A stretch of DNA of 64,000 bases from Thermomonas sp. (GTDB lineage Bacteria > Pseudomonadota > Gammaproteobacteria > Xanthomonadales > Xanthomonadaceae), in assembly GCF_029945965.1 (NCBI RefSeq), contig NZ_JAQSDO010000012.1, forward strand, positions 99,263 to 163,262, in the 5' to 3' direction. The position numbers and the translations under genes are program-made. Shown one piece after another: positions 26,138 through 39,747 of this stretch (positions within the stretch are counted from its first letter, which is position 1; every line of letters begins with the position of its first letter). Below the pieces are notes generated by a model. That model did no database searches, had not been told where the DNA came from, and worked only from the letters and a program-made list of their open reading frames with translations.

Positions 26138-27154
26138 TCAGCCTTCGCTGCTGCCGGACAGCGTCGCAGGTGCTGGCGATGCGGTGCTGTCCGTAGCCGC
26201 TGACGGCTGCGGCACCCAATCGATCGCCTGTTGCTTGATCTTGCCGAACTTGCCGGTCATCTTGGTCAGTCGCTGGTCCCAAACCGGATCAGGTTGCTGG
26301 CCATCGATGACCTTGAAATAGGCCTGCATCATGCAGACCAGTGCAAGCGGTTCGAGCAGCGCGGCCTTGGCCGCCCAGGCAAATACCAGCGCGATGATCA
26401 TGGTCAGCGCCGACAGCTGGCCCGGCAGCATCCATACCAGCAGTCCCGCCGGCACCAGGAACACAGCGAACAGCAAGGCGGACACGACATACATCAGCAA
26501 GGTGGCGAAGAACGCGTTCTTCATCATCGCCTTGCCGTTCTGCCCGTACAGCACCAGCGCATCCGCCGAGGACTGCCACGGGTTGTCGCTCTTGCTGCGG
26601 ATGGCATGTGCCAGGATCAATTCATCCAGGAACCCGACCGAAAGCTTCAGCATGCCGCGGATCAGCCCGACGATGGCCTGCGTACCAGGTATCGGCAAGA
26701 AATTCGCAATACCTTCGATTACCCGCGTCATCATCCGGATCACGCCCTTGAGCAGGCGGTCGAGCGCGAACAGCACGCTGGACTGCACGAAGCGTTCCTT
26801 GACCACGCTGGCGCCGTAGGCTACCTGCCCCTTGCCGTCTGGCAACGGGCGGCCATCCAGCAATTCCACCAGCACCGCGATGTGCCCGGCCTTGACCACG
26901 TACAGCAGGTACTCGCGCAGGAAGAACATGATTCCGGAACCCACACCGAAGCCAATCAGTGCGCCCAATAGCGCGCCACCGGCATGGCCGTCAGCACCAC
27001 CCAACCCGCCGATGCCATAACCAATGCCGGCACCGATCCCGCTTAGCAGCACATAGCCGAGCGCGATGCCGAAATACACCATGGCCCGGAACACCAGGTA
27101 CGGCATCGTCTTCAACAACATGCCGAATGCGCGGCCTAGACTGAAATCCCACAT
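26138..27154 (-). CDS. Hypothetical multi-spanning membrane protein
   Basis: A 338-residue protein, not recognised. Residues 15-40 and 55-90 are hydrophobic and glycine-rich (GIGAGIGYGIGGLGGADG), followed by an amphipathic middle region, a further pair of helices (YVVSALLFAVFLVPAGLLVWML, ALTMIIALVFAWAAKAALLEPLA) and a soluble Pro/Ala/Ser-rich tail. The frame also opens with GTG at 27160, but GGGAG lies nine bases before the ATG at 27154 and only three before the GTG, so 27154 is chosen. It stands alone, convergent with the GtrA-family gene and behind the atp operon terminator. Confidence 0.75.
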   Translation of the reverse strand: MWDFSLGRAFGMLLKTMPYLVFRAMVYFGIALGYVLLSGIGAGIGYGIGGLGGADGHAGGALLGALIGFGVGSGIMFFLREYLLYVVKAGHIAVLVELLDGRPLPDGKGQVAYGASVVKERFVQSSVLFALDRLLKGVIRMMTRVIEGIANFLPIPGTQAIVGLIRGMLKLSVGFLDELILAHAIRSKSDNPWQSSADALVLYGQNGKAMMKNAFFATLLMYVVSALLFAVFLVPAGLLVWMLPGQLSALTMIIALVFAWAAKAALLEPLALVCMMQAYFKVIDGQQPDPVWDQRLTKMTGKFGKIKQQAIDWVPQPSAATDSTASPAPATLSGSSEG

Positions 27155-27283
27155 CGTCACTTTCTCCCGATTCGATTGAACACGATCACCACGTTGCCAG
27201 CACGCACGTGTGGCAGGTTACTCATCACTCATTGAGATCAAACGTGATTGCGTGGCAAAACAGGCCGCTGCACGCGGCAGCTG

Positions 27284-27335
27284 AAAAGGGGGCGGAGGTG
27301 GTAAACGCGCACCTTAACCACCTCCATCCCCTTTT
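27284..27335. repeat. Inverted repeat, AAAAGGGG-CGGAGG family (second copy)
   Basis: Arms at 27284-27302 (AAAAGGGGGCGGAGGTGGT) and 27317-27335 (ACCACCTCCATCCCCTTTT) pair with one mismatch. An extra half-arm (AGTCCCCTTTTCC) follows to about 27350. The flanking 27155-27283 stretch shows no gene. Confidence 0.8.
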
Positions 27336-27360
27336 CTAGTCCCCTTTTCCAGATCGCCAC

Positions 27361-27389
27361 AAACAAAAACGCCGGCTTGCGCCGGCGTT
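27361..27389 (-). terminator. Terminator of the atp operon
   Basis: On the minus strand, AACGCCGGC-GCAA-GCCGGCGTT is followed by TTTGTTT, 23 bases after the atpC stop. A GC-rich stem and T-rich tail make a standard intrinsic terminator for the ATP synthase operon. Confidence 0.85.
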
Positions 27390-27411
27390 CCTGATGAGCG
27401 ATGCAGTCAGC

Positions 27412-27837
27412 TCAGTGCTTGAGGTTCTTGCGCAGGCGCTCTAGTGCCTGCAGCTGCACGGTCACTTCCGCCAGGCGCTGCTGTGCTTCGGCGATTTCCA
27501 TCGCTTCGCCACGGTGGGCGATGATCCGCTCGGCTTCTTCCTTGGCTGCGCGCACCGCGGCTTCGTCGATGTCCTGCGCGCGGATCGCGGTGTCAGCCAG
27601 CACTGTGACCACCGTCGGCTGCACCTCGAGGATGCCACCGGTGATGGCGAAGTCCAGCTTCTCACCACCCGGCAGTGTGACCACGACCTTGCCGGGCTTC
27701 AGGCGAGTGATCAGCGGCGCATGCTTGGGCGCGATGCCCAGCTCGCCGAGTTCACCGGTGGCCACGACCAACTCGGCCTCGCCACGGAAAATCTCGGCTT
27801 CGGCGCTGACGATGTCACAACGGATGGTGGATGCCAT
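27412..27837 (-). CDS. atpC: F1Fo ATP synthase subunit epsilon
   Basis: Epsilon subunit of 141 residues, the usual size. It couples rotation to the central stalk and can inhibit ATP hydrolysis. The N-terminal beta-sandwich ([40 protein letters not shown]) and the C-terminal two-helix region ([20 protein letters not shown]) are both present. GAGGAA precedes the ATG. Last gene of atpIBEFHAGDC, nine bases after atpD. Confidence 0.97.
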   Translation of the reverse strand: MASTIRCDIVSAEAEIFRGEAELVVATGELGELGIAPKHAPLITRLKPGKVVVTLPGGEKLDFAITGGILEVQPTVVTVLADTAIRAQDIDEAAVRAAKEEAERIIAHRGEAMEIAEAQQRLAEVTVQLQALERLRKNLKH

Positions 27838-27846
27838 GGTGATTCC

Positions 27847-29340
<1,494 letters not shown>

Positions 29341-29390
29341 GATGCATCCATCAAACCGCGGCGGCACCGCCGACGATTTCCGCGTTCTTA

Positions 29391-30254
29391 CTAGACTGCC
29401 GCCGCACCGCCGACGATTTCCGAAATTTCTTGCGTGATCGCCGCCTGCCGAGCCTTGTTGTAGATCAGGTTCAGCGTGTCGATCAGTTTGTTCGCATTAT
29501 CCGAAGCCGACTTCATCGCGACCATGCGCGCAGCATGTTCGGACGCCACGTTCTCCATCACCGCCTGGTACACCAGCGACTCCACGTAACGGGTCAGCAC
29601 ATGTTCCAGCACGATCTGCGCGTCGGGTTCGTACAGATAGTCCCAGTCATGCCTGGCGACTTGCGTCTCCGCGGCCGGCAACGGCAGCAACTGGTCCATC
29701 GTCGCGCGCTGGGTCATGGTGTTGACGAAGTCGTTGTACGACAGGAACACCTTGTCCACCTTGCCGGCGGTATAGGCGTCCAGCATGACCTTGATCACGC
29801 CGACCAGCTGTTCGACACGCGGAATGTCGCCCAGATGGGTGACCGAGCCCAGCATGCCGACCTTGATCCGGCGGAAGTACACCGAGGCCTTCTGGCCGAT
29901 GGTGACCACGTCGACCTCGACGCCCTGCTCCTGCCACTTGCGGAACTCGCCCAGCAATTTGCGGAACATGTTGTTGTTGAGGCCGCCGGCCAGGCCGCGG
30001 TCGGACGAGATAACCACGTAACCGACGCGCTTCACGTCTGCGCGCTGCACCAGGTATGGGTGGCGATACTCGGAATTGGCCTGCGCCAGGTGCCCAATCA
30101 GCTGCTTCATAGCGCGCGCATACGGGCGCGACGCCTTCATCCGCTCTTGCGCCTTGCGGATCTTGGAGGCCGAGACCATTTCAAGCGCGCGCGTCACCTT
30201 GCGGGTGTTCTGCACACTCTTGATCTTGGTTTTGATTTCTCTGCCGCCAGCCAT
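29391..30254 (-). CDS. atpG: F1Fo ATP synthase subunit gamma
   Basis: Central-stalk gamma subunit of 287 residues. The N-terminal coiled-coil helix ([20 protein letters not shown]) and the C-terminal helix ([20 protein letters not shown]) with the final [12 protein letters not shown] are complete, and [11 protein letters not shown] is conserved. The frame opens at 30323, but that part reads through the REP-like pair; the ATG at 30254 gives the family N-terminus. Confidence 0.97.
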   Translation of the reverse strand: MAGGREIKTKIKSVQNTRKVTRALEMVSASKIRKAQERMKASRPYARAMKQLIGHLAQANSEYRHPYLVQRADVKRVGYVVISSDRGLAGGLNNNMFRKLLGEFRKWQEQGVEVDVVTIGQKASVYFRRIKVGMLGSVTHLGDIPRVEQLVGVIKVMLDAYTAGKVDKVFLSYNDFVNTMTQRATMDQLLPLPAAETQVARHDWDYLYEPDAQIVLEHVLTRYVESLVYQAVMENVASEHAARMVAMKSASDNANKLIDTLNLIYNKARQAAITQEISEIVGGAAAV

Positions 30255-30266
30255 ATCGTGTTTCCC

Positions 30267-30352
30267 GTAGAGCGGGGCTTGCCCCGCTTGAGTCTCATCG
30301 CGAAGCAAGCTCCGCATGTGCATCTAATGCAGCGGGGCGAGCCCCGCTCTAC
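30267..30352. repeat. Paired REP-like repeat between atpA and atpG
   Basis: GTAGAGCGGGGCTTGCCCCG (from 30267) and the opposite-facing CGGGGCGAGCCCCGCTCTAC (to 30352) flank a 42-base spacer. Same architecture as the pair at 16548-16629 with a different palindrome core. Confidence 0.8.
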
Positions 30353-30363
30353 AAAGGCATTGC

Positions 30364-31929
<1,566 letters not shown>

Positions 31930-31991
31930 CTTGGTTTCCTTGGTGCCGGCGTCGCCGCCAGCCATATTCAAAAAAGCATTTTCAAATCGGA

Positions 31992-32519
31992 TTAGTGCGA
32001 CAACGCCGCTTCGAGGCGGCCGAGCTTGCCCTTGAGTGAACCGTCGATCACGACATCACCGGCATCGATCACCGCGCCACCGATCAGGCTGGCATCGATC
32101 GCGGTTTCGATCTCGACCTTGCGGCCGAAGCGTTTCGCCAGCGCCAACTTGATTGTCTCGAGCTCACCCGTAGGCAGCTCGACGGCGGATGTCACTTTGG
32201 CCTTGACCACACGCTCGGCTTCAAACCGCAGCTCGTCGTACAGGCCGGCGATCTCCGGCAGCAACGGCAACCGGCTGTTCTCCGCCAACAGCGCGAGGAA
32301 GCGCCCGAAGGTGTCGTCCGCCACTTCCGGTGACAACAGTGTCACCGCGTCGGCATCGCTCAGCCGCGGGTTACCGAGCAAGTCGGCAACCTGCGGATCG
32401 GCAGCGATGTGCGCGGCGAACGCAAGCGCGTCCGACCATGCCGGCAAGCTGCCGGCATCGTGCGCCAGCGAAAACGCGGCGCGGGCGTAGGGACGTGCGA
32501 GGGTCATGGCTTGACTCAT
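31992..32519 (-). CDS. atpH: F1Fo ATP synthase subunit delta
   Basis: Delta subunit of 175 residues, full length. It joins the peripheral stalk to the top of F1. The N-terminal helical domain ([19 protein letters not shown]) and the C-terminal segment with [21 protein letters not shown] are both conserved. The ATG follows AAGGAA. Confidence 0.96.
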   Translation of the reverse strand: MSQAMTLARPYARAAFSLAHDAGSLPAWSDALAFAAHIAADPQVADLLGNPRLSDADAVTLLSPEVADDTFGRFLALLAENSRLPLLPEIAGLYDELRFEAERVVKAKVTSAVELPTGELETIKLALAKRFGRKVEIETAIDASLIGGAVIDAGDVVIDGSLKGKLGRLEAALSH

Positions 32520-32529
32520 CGTCGATTCC

Positions 32530-33000
32530 TTACAGCTGTGCCGCCAGATCGTCGATCAGCGCCTTGTGGTCGTCGGCATTGATCGTGCGATTGAGCAGCT
32601 TCGAAGCACCACTGACGGCCAGCATGGAGACTTGCTTGCGCAGGTCTTCCTTGGCGCGGTTGGCGGCGGCATCGATCTCGGCCTCGGCCAGCGCACGCTG
32701 GCGATTGCCTTCGGCGATGGCGTCGTTCTTGGCAGCATCGATCAACTGGTTGGCACGCTGGTGGGCCTGCTCGATGATCTCGTTGGCCTTGCCACGCGCA
32801 GCCTTGAGTTCATCGGCAACCTTGTCCTGCGCCTGGGCCAGGTTGGCTTGTGCAGTATCGGCAGCCGCCAAACCCTCGGCGATCTTCTGTTGACGCTCTT
32901 CGATGGCCGCGATGATGTGCGGCCAGCCGAACTTCATGACCAGCCAGGCCACCGCGAAGAACGCGAGGCCCTGAATGACCAGAGTGAGGTTGGGTAGCAT
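32530..33000 (-). CDS. atpF: F1Fo ATP synthase subunit b
   Basis: Peripheral-stalk subunit of 156 residues. A single N-terminal membrane helix ([20 protein letters not shown]) is followed by a long charged coiled coil rich in Ala, Glu, Lys and Gln, and a short C-terminal delta-contact region. Length matches E. coli b (156). GGAGCAAAGCATC precedes the ATG. Confidence 0.97.
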   Translation of the reverse strand: MLPNLTLVIQGLAFFAVAWLVMKFGWPHIIAAIEERQQKIAEGLAAADTAQANLAQAQDKVADELKAARGKANEIIEQAHQRANQLIDAAKNDAIAEGNRQRALAEAEIDAAANRAKEDLRKQVSMLAVSGASKLLNRTINADDHKALIDDLAAQL

Positions 33001-33063
33001 GATGCTTTGCTCCTGATGCCGGCGGATCGGGCCGCCGGCGTTGCCTGGACCTGTTGCCTGCGA

Positions 33064-34737
<1,674 letters not shown>

Positions 34738-34785
34738 AGGCCCGGCCTCATGAAAGGCACGAAAACCGTCCTGCGGAGCCGTAGA

Positions 34786-34815
34786 AGTATAGCAGGCGTG
34801 AAAATGTACCGGCAA
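34786..34815 (-). promoter_or_regulatory. Putative promoter of the atp operon
   Basis: On the minus strand, TTGCCG (34815-34810) and TATACT (34791-34786) are separated by 18 bases. Transcription would start near 34779, about 42 bases before the GTG chosen for atpI. Confidence 0.6.
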
Positions 34816-34913
34816 CCGCCAAAAGACTTCGGGCGATCGCGGAACCTTCTACAGCGTGGCAGGTCGCATCAATCAGCGCCCCCACCTTCCTCGTCAGCTC
34901 GGGACGGGCGCTG

Positions 34914-34951
34914 AAGCCCCGGCCCGACTCCTGGCCGGGGCTTGTTTTTTT
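34914..34951 (+). terminator. Orphan plus-strand intrinsic terminator, possible small RNA end
   Basis: AAGCCCCGGCC and GGCCGGGGCTT form an 11-bp stem with an eight-base loop, followed by G and seven T. It faces the plus strand, where no protein gene precedes it: atpI and lpdA both run on the minus strand. The C-rich stretch 34877-34890 just upstream would suit a small regulatory RNA of about 90 nt. The rest of 34816-35067 shows no gene. Confidence 0.6.
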
Positions 34952-35067
34952 GTTCTAGGCAAACTGAGCCAGGCGCCTAGGCTCGCGCACCCATGCGCTC
35001 ACCAAGTCGCACAGCCGTGGCGGCCGTGGCGCTCAAAGCCGCACAACGTGCCATTCAAGGCACATGG

Positions 35068-36990
35068 TTAAGCGCGGCTTTTCGCCTTGGGGATGTAGAG
35101 GTCGGTAATCGTGCCTTCGTAGACCTCGGCCGCCATGCCCACCGACTCACCCAGGGTCGGGTGCGGATGGATCGTGTTGCCGATGTCGGCAGCTTCGCAG
35201 CCCATCTCGATCGCCAGCGCGACTTCGCTGATCAGCTCGCCCGCGTGCACCCCGACAATGCCGCCGCCGATCACCCGATGGCTGGCTTCGTCGAATATCA
35301 GCTTGGTGAAGCCTTCGGTGCGCGAAATGCCGATTGCACGCCCCGAGGCCGCCCACGGGAACTTGCCGACGCCGATCTTCAGCCCCTTGGCCTTGGCTTC
35401 GATCTCCGTGACGCCGACCCAGGCGATTTCCGGATCGGTATAAGCCACCGACGGAATCACGCGGGCCACCCACTCTTTCTTTTCGCCGGCCGCGACTTCG
35501 GCGGCGAGCTTGCCTTCGTGCGTGGCCTTGTGCGCCAGCATCGGCTGGCCGACCAGGTCGCCGATGGCGAAGATGTGCGGCACATTGGTGCGCATCTGAA
35601 CATCGACCGGGATCAGCCCGCGCTCGCCGACGCGCACGCCGGCCTTTTCGGCATCGAGTTTTCCGCCGTTGGCGCTGCGACCCACGGCCACCAAAACGCG
35701 ATCAAAGAGCTTGCCGTCAGGCATGCTTTCGCCCTCGAACGTGCAGGTGATGCCGTTCTTCTGTGCCTTGGCCTCAATCACCTTGGTCTTCAGGTGCACG
35801 GCCACACCCTGCTTCTTCAGGCGATCAGCGAGCGGCTTGACAAGATCAAGGTCCGCCCCCGGCATCAGCTGCGGCATGAACTCGACCACGGTCACTTCGC
35901 TACCCAGCGCGCGATAGACAGTGGCCATTTCGAGCCCGATGATGCCGCCGCCGACGACCAGCAACTTCTTCGGTACTTCGGCCAGCTCCAGCGCATCGGT
36001 GGAGTCCATCACCCGCGGGTCGTCCCACGGGAAGCCCGGCAGCTTCACCGGCTGCGAACCAGCGGCGATGATGCAGTTGGTGAAGTGCAGCAGTTGGGCC
36101 TTGCTGTCGGCATCGGTGATTTCCAGCTCGTTGGCCGAGACGAACCGACCCGTGCCGTGCACCACGCGGATCTTGCGTTGCTTGGCCATGCCTGCCAGGC
36201 CATTGGTGAGCTGGCCGACCACTTTTTCCTTGTAGCTGCGCAGCTTGTCGAGGCTGATCTTCGGTGCGCCGAACTCCACGCCGTACTCGCTGGCATGCGC
36301 AGCTTCGTCGATGACGGCGGCGGCGTGCAGCAGCGCCTTGGACGGGATGCAACCGACGTTGAGGCAGACACCGCCCAGCTCGGCGTAGCGTTCGATCAAC
36401 ACCGTATCGAGACCTAGGTCGGCGGCGCGGAACGCAGCCGTATAGCCGCCGGGACCGGCGCCCAACACGACCATGGCGCAGCTGATGTCAGCGCTGCGGC
36501 CGGAAGCGCCTGCGGCTTTCGGAGCGGTTGCTTCTGGCTCCTTCTCCTGCGAAGCGGGGTGAGAGCCCGCAGCTGGCGTGCCAACGGCGCGCGCGGAATC
36601 GAACGCCTGCGCCGCTGGCGCAGGCTGGGGCGCGGGGGAAGGTTGGGATGGGGGCGCTTTTGCAGTCACAGCACTCTGGCCGCCACCTTCACCCGCCGCG
36701 CTACGCGCGTCGACTTCTCCTGCCTGCGGCACAGGTGAGGAACTGGCGCCTTCCAATTCCAGCATCGCAATCACCGCACCTTCCGAGACGGTATCGCCCA
36801 GCTTGATCTTCAGCGCGGTGATCACGCCGGCCGCCGGCGACGGCACTTCCATCGTGGCCTTGTCGGATTCCAGCGTGACCAGTCCCTGATCCTTGGTAAC
36901 GGTGTCGCCTACCGCGACCAGCAGTTCGATCACCGGTACATCGCCGTGCCCACCAATGTCGGGGACGCGTACTTCGATTGCATTGCCCAT
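35068..36990 (-). CDS. lpdA: Dihydrolipoamide dehydrogenase (E3) with N-terminal lipoyl domain
   Basis: E3 of the pyruvate dehydrogenase complex, 640 residues. A lipoyl domain (residues 5-80, modified Lys44 in ESDKATMEVP) is joined by a low-complexity linker (about 83-168) to the FAD domain (GAGPGG, 177-182), the redox pair C209/C214 (CLNVGC), the NAD-binding GGGIIGLEMA, and the C-terminal His-Glu dyad in HPHPTLGE. E3 with its own lipoyl domain is known in several bacteria. The linker DNA near 36600-36670 resembles an intergenic repeat. GGGAG precedes the ATG. Last gene of the E2-MscS-hydrolase-E3 operon. Confidence 0.95.
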   Translation of the reverse strand: MGNAIEVRVPDIGGHGDVPVIELLVAVGDTVTKDQGLVTLESDKATMEVPSPAAGVITALKIKLGDTVSEGAVIAMLELEGASSSPVPQAGEVDARSAAGEGGGQSAVTAKAPPSQPSPAPQPAPAAQAFDSARAVGTPAAGSHPASQEKEPEATAPKAAGASGRSADISCAMVVLGAGPGGYTAAFRAADLGLDTVLIERYAELGGVCLNVGCIPSKALLHAAAVIDEAAHASEYGVEFGAPKISLDKLRSYKEKVVGQLTNGLAGMAKQRKIRVVHGTGRFVSANELEITDADSKAQLLHFTNCIIAAGSQPVKLPGFPWDDPRVMDSTDALELAEVPKKLLVVGGGIIGLEMATVYRALGSEVTVVEFMPQLMPGADLDLVKPLADRLKKQGVAVHLKTKVIEAKAQKNGITCTFEGESMPDGKLFDRVLVAVGRSANGGKLDAEKAGVRVGERGLIPVDVQMRTNVPHIFAIGDLVGQPMLAHKATHEGKLAAEVAAGEKKEWVARVIPSVAYTDPEIAWVGVTEIEAKAKGLKIGVGKFPWAASGRAIGISRTEGFTKLIFDEASHRVIGGGIVGVHAGELISEVALAIEMGCEAADIGNTIHPHPTLGESVGMAAEVYEGTITDLYIPKAKSRA

Positions 36991-37002
36991 GTCAGCTCCC
37001 GG

Positions 37003-38565
37003 TCAATTCTTGTGGTCGACCACGGCCCAGGTGGTCTGGTAGAGGTCGTGGCGGCGGTCCTTTAGGTTGAGCACTGTGCCGTTGGCGCGAAACTCCACCA
37101 GTGCGTCCAGCCGAAGATCGGCGAAGGCCACCTGTTCGGTGTTCTCGGTGCAGATCGCCGCGATCCCGTCCGGCGGGAACGGGAAATCGACCGGCGTGAA
37201 GATGCCACTCTGCGCGTACTGGATATCGAAATTGGTCACGCCCGGCAGGTTGCCGACGTTGCCAGAGGTGACGACATAACACTGGTTCTCGACCGCGCGC
37301 GCCTGGCAGCAGTAGCGCACCCGCAGATAGCCCTGGCGCACGTCGGTACAGAACGGCACGAACAGCATCAGCGCGCCCTGGTCGACCAGGTGGCGTGCCA
37401 GCTCCGGAAACTCGGAGTCGTAGCAGATCATCACGCCGATCGGGCCGCAGTCGGTCAGGATCGCCGCGGCCTGTTCGCCGCCGGTGATTTTCCACCAGTG
37501 ACGCTCGTTAGGCGTCGGGTGGAGTTTTTCCTGGGTATGCAGCGAACCATCGCGCAACGCCACGTAGCAGACGTTGTGGATATCGCCGTCCTCGACGTAA
37601 GTCGGGTGCGAGCCGCCAATAATGTTGATGTTGTATTGCACCGCCAGCCGCTTGAGCAGGTCGCGCAGCTGTTCGGTGTACTGGGTCAGGGTGCGCAGCG
37701 AATCAGCCGGCGACAGCGGTTCGTTGGCGACCGACAGCAGCTGCAAGGTAAATAGTTCCGGGAACACCACGAAATCGCTGCGGTAGTCAGCGGCGATATC
37801 GACGAAGTATTCGACCTGCTGGGCGAACGCAGCGAAGTCGGCGATGCGCCGCTGTTGGTACTGGACCGTGGCTACCCGCACGCTGTCCGGCAGGTTTCCG
37901 CGCTTCTGGTGCAGCCGCACCACGGGGTTCTCCGCACGCTTGGGATTGCGCCACATCAGGCGCACCCCATAGCCCATCGACTCCGCATCGCTGGGCAGGT
38001 AATCAGGGATCACGCCATGCGCTACGAATCCGTTGCGCAGCTGGAAACTAAGGGTGGCATCGCGCACGCGCGCCGACTCAACCGCCTCGACGTAAGCCTC
38101 GACGCTGCCGTGTTGGCGCAGCTTGCGCTTGAGCCCGGGCAGGCGGCCGACAAAGACAATCCCCTTGAGCTCGAGCGATTGGCACAGCTTCTTGCGCTGG
38201 TCATACAGGCGACGGCCGATGCGCAGTCCGCGGTATTCCGGGTCCACGCACACTTCCATGCCGTACAACCAGTCGCCCAAAGGGTCGTGGCGGGCGGCAT
38301 AGCCACCGGCACTGATTTCACGCCAGGTGTGCGGTGCCATCGAGGTGGCTTCATCAATGCGGAAGGTGGCGCAATGGCCGACGATCTTGCTGTCGTACTC
38401 GGCCACGAATTGGCCTTCGGGGAAGTTGCCCAGCTGGCCGCGCACCATGTCCTGGCTGTAGCCCTTGCCATACACGCGGGCCGACAGCGCAGCGACCGCG
38501 CCGAAGTCGGACTGCTGCAACGGGCGAATCAGCAGACGGGGTTTGTGATCTTGCGTGGTGGGCAT
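37003..38565 (-). CDS. GNAT acetyltransferase / nitrilase-family hydrolase fusion
   Basis: A 520-residue two-domain protein. Residues 1-210 form a GNAT domain (VDPEYRGLRIGRRLYDQRKKL is the acetyl-CoA loop). Residues about 228-510 form a carbon-nitrogen hydrolase with the Glu-Lys-Cys triad in VFPELFTLQ, TQEKLHPT and VMICYDSEF. The substrate is unknown; nitrilase-superfamily amidases cleave C-N bonds and the GNAT domain could acylate or sense a related amine. It sits 12 bases before lpdA and 15 after the MscS gene, so it is transcribed with the PDH genes. This fusion is known in proteobacteria but not characterised as far as I recall. Confidence 0.88.
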   Translation of the reverse strand: MPTTQDHKPRLLIRPLQQSDFGAVAALSARVYGKGYSQDMVRGQLGNFPEGQFVAEYDSKIVGHCATFRIDEATSMAPHTWREISAGGYAARHDPLGDWLYGMEVCVDPEYRGLRIGRRLYDQRKKLCQSLELKGIVFVGRLPGLKRKLRQHGSVEAYVEAVESARVRDATLSFQLRNGFVAHGVIPDYLPSDAESMGYGVRLMWRNPKRAENPVVRLHQKRGNLPDSVRVATVQYQQRRIADFAAFAQQVEYFVDIAADYRSDFVVFPELFTLQLLSVANEPLSPADSLRTLTQYTEQLRDLLKRLAVQYNINIIGGSHPTYVEDGDIHNVCYVALRDGSLHTQEKLHPTPNERHWWKITGGEQAAAILTDCGPIGVMICYDSEFPELARHLVDQGALMLFVPFCTDVRQGYLRVRYCCQARAVENQCYVVTSGNVGNLPGVTNFDIQYAQSGIFTPVDFPFPPDGIAAICTENTEQVAFADLRLDALVEFRANGTVLNLKDRRHDLYQTTWAVVDHKN

Positions 38566-38580
38566 CAGGCGTCCCTCAGG

Positions 38581-39744
38581 TCATGGCGAGGCGGGGTCAC
38601 GGTGGTCTTCGTCGCGTGGCTGGTTCGCGTCCTCGGCCGCGGCCTGCGTGACGCCAGCCTCGACATCCTTGCCGGCATCGTTGCTCGCCAGCTGCTCCCG
38701 CTCATGCGCCGGAAGTCGCTCGGGTGCTGTGAATACATCGGCACTAGTCTTCGCTTGTACACTTTTTCCTTGCAATGCGGCCAAGGCCTCGTCGCCAGTA
38801 AGCCCGAACAGGCTGCGCAGGTTGAGGTCACTCTGCGGGAACGGCATTTCGATGCCATGCGCCCGCATCGCGGTATCGATCTCCCACAGGTACGCGGCAT
38901 TGATGGCGGCATTGCGGCGCGCGGCCTCCACCGTCAACCAGACCACCAGCATGTACTCCACCTTGCTGTCCGCAAAATTCGTGAGCCACACCTGCGGACG
39001 CTTGTCGCCTTCGGTGGCCAGCGTGAAAGAAACCCGGCTGGCCGCTTCCAGCGCCGCTTTCTTCACCAACTCCTTGTCAGCGCCGTAGGCCACGCTGAAT
39101 GACACACGGATCCGGCGATTCTCGGAACCATGGGTCCAGTTCACCACGCGTCCAGTGACGAATTCCGAGTTCGGCACCAGCAGATCGATGTTGTCGTTGG
39201 TGGTGATGCGGGTGGCGCGGATATTGATCGCGCGCACGGTACCGCGCGTGCTGGCATCCAGTTCGACGAAATCGCCCACCTTCAACGAGCGGTCGAACAG
39301 CAGGATCAGGCCTGAAATGAAATTGCTGAAGATCGCCTGCAAGCCGAAGCCCAAGCCCACGCCAATCGCGCCGGCGAACACCGCGAACTTTCCGAGCGAT
39401 ACGCCGATCGAATCCAGCGCCATGAACAGCCCGATCGCCAGCAAGAAGTAATGGAGCAGTGTCGACAGCGTGTAAAGCGCAGCTTGATTCGCCGACTGAT
39501 TGCGTTCGCCATAGCGCTTGAGCGCACGACGCAGCAACAGTGAAACCAACCAGGCAAGCACGAACGCGACCACCGCGCCCACCAGCCCGCCAACGGTGAT
39601 GGAGATGCCCCCCAGGTAAAGCAGCTGGAAATCCAGCAACGGCTGCAAACCATTCCAGCCGGCACGCGCGGAATCGTTGGCCGCGTCACGCACGGCATCC
39701 CCGGCTTTCTCCAGCTTTTGGCCTATGTCGGGATTCAGGCCCAC
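38581..39744 (-). CDS. MscS-family mechanosensitive ion channel
   Basis: A 387-residue channel with three N-terminal helices (ITVGGLVGAVVAFVLAWLVSL, STLLHYFLLAIGLFMALDSIG and the pore helix FAVFAGAIGVGLGFGLQAIF), then the conserved NFISGLILLFDRSLKVGDFVEL and the cytoplasmic beta and alpha/beta domains. It releases solutes on hypo-osmotic stress. Residues after about 330 are a charged, disordered tail (EDANQPRDEDHRD). The GTG start follows the aceF stop by three bases, so the gene is locked to PDH E2 expression. Confidence 0.9.
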   Translation of the reverse strand: MGLNPDIGQKLEKAGDAVRDAANDSARAGWNGLQPLLDFQLLYLGGISITVGGLVGAVVAFVLAWLVSLLLRRALKRYGERNQSANQAALYTLSTLLHYFLLAIGLFMALDSIGVSLGKFAVFAGAIGVGLGFGLQAIFSNFISGLILLFDRSLKVGDFVELDASTRGTVRAINIRATRITTNDNIDLLVPNSEFVTGRVVNWTHGSENRRIRVSFSVAYGADKELVKKAALEAASRVSFTLATEGDKRPQVWLTNFADSKVEYMLVVWLTVEAARRNAAINAAYLWEIDTAMRAHGIEMPFPQSDLNLRSLFGLTGDEALAALQGKSVQAKTSADVFTAPERLPAHEREQLASNDAGKDVEAGVTQAAAEDANQPRDEDHRDPASP

Positions 39745-39747
39745 TGG

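Noticed and set aside
26071-27335. Spaced inverted repeats considered as a CRISPR array or attachment sites
   Set aside because: Only two diverged copies with variable arms, no regular spacers, and no cas or integrase gene.
35068-36990. E2-E3 gene fusion because of the lipoyl domain
   Set aside because: There is no binding or acetyltransferase domain; lipoyl-bearing E3 is a known arrangement and a separate E2 gene is present.
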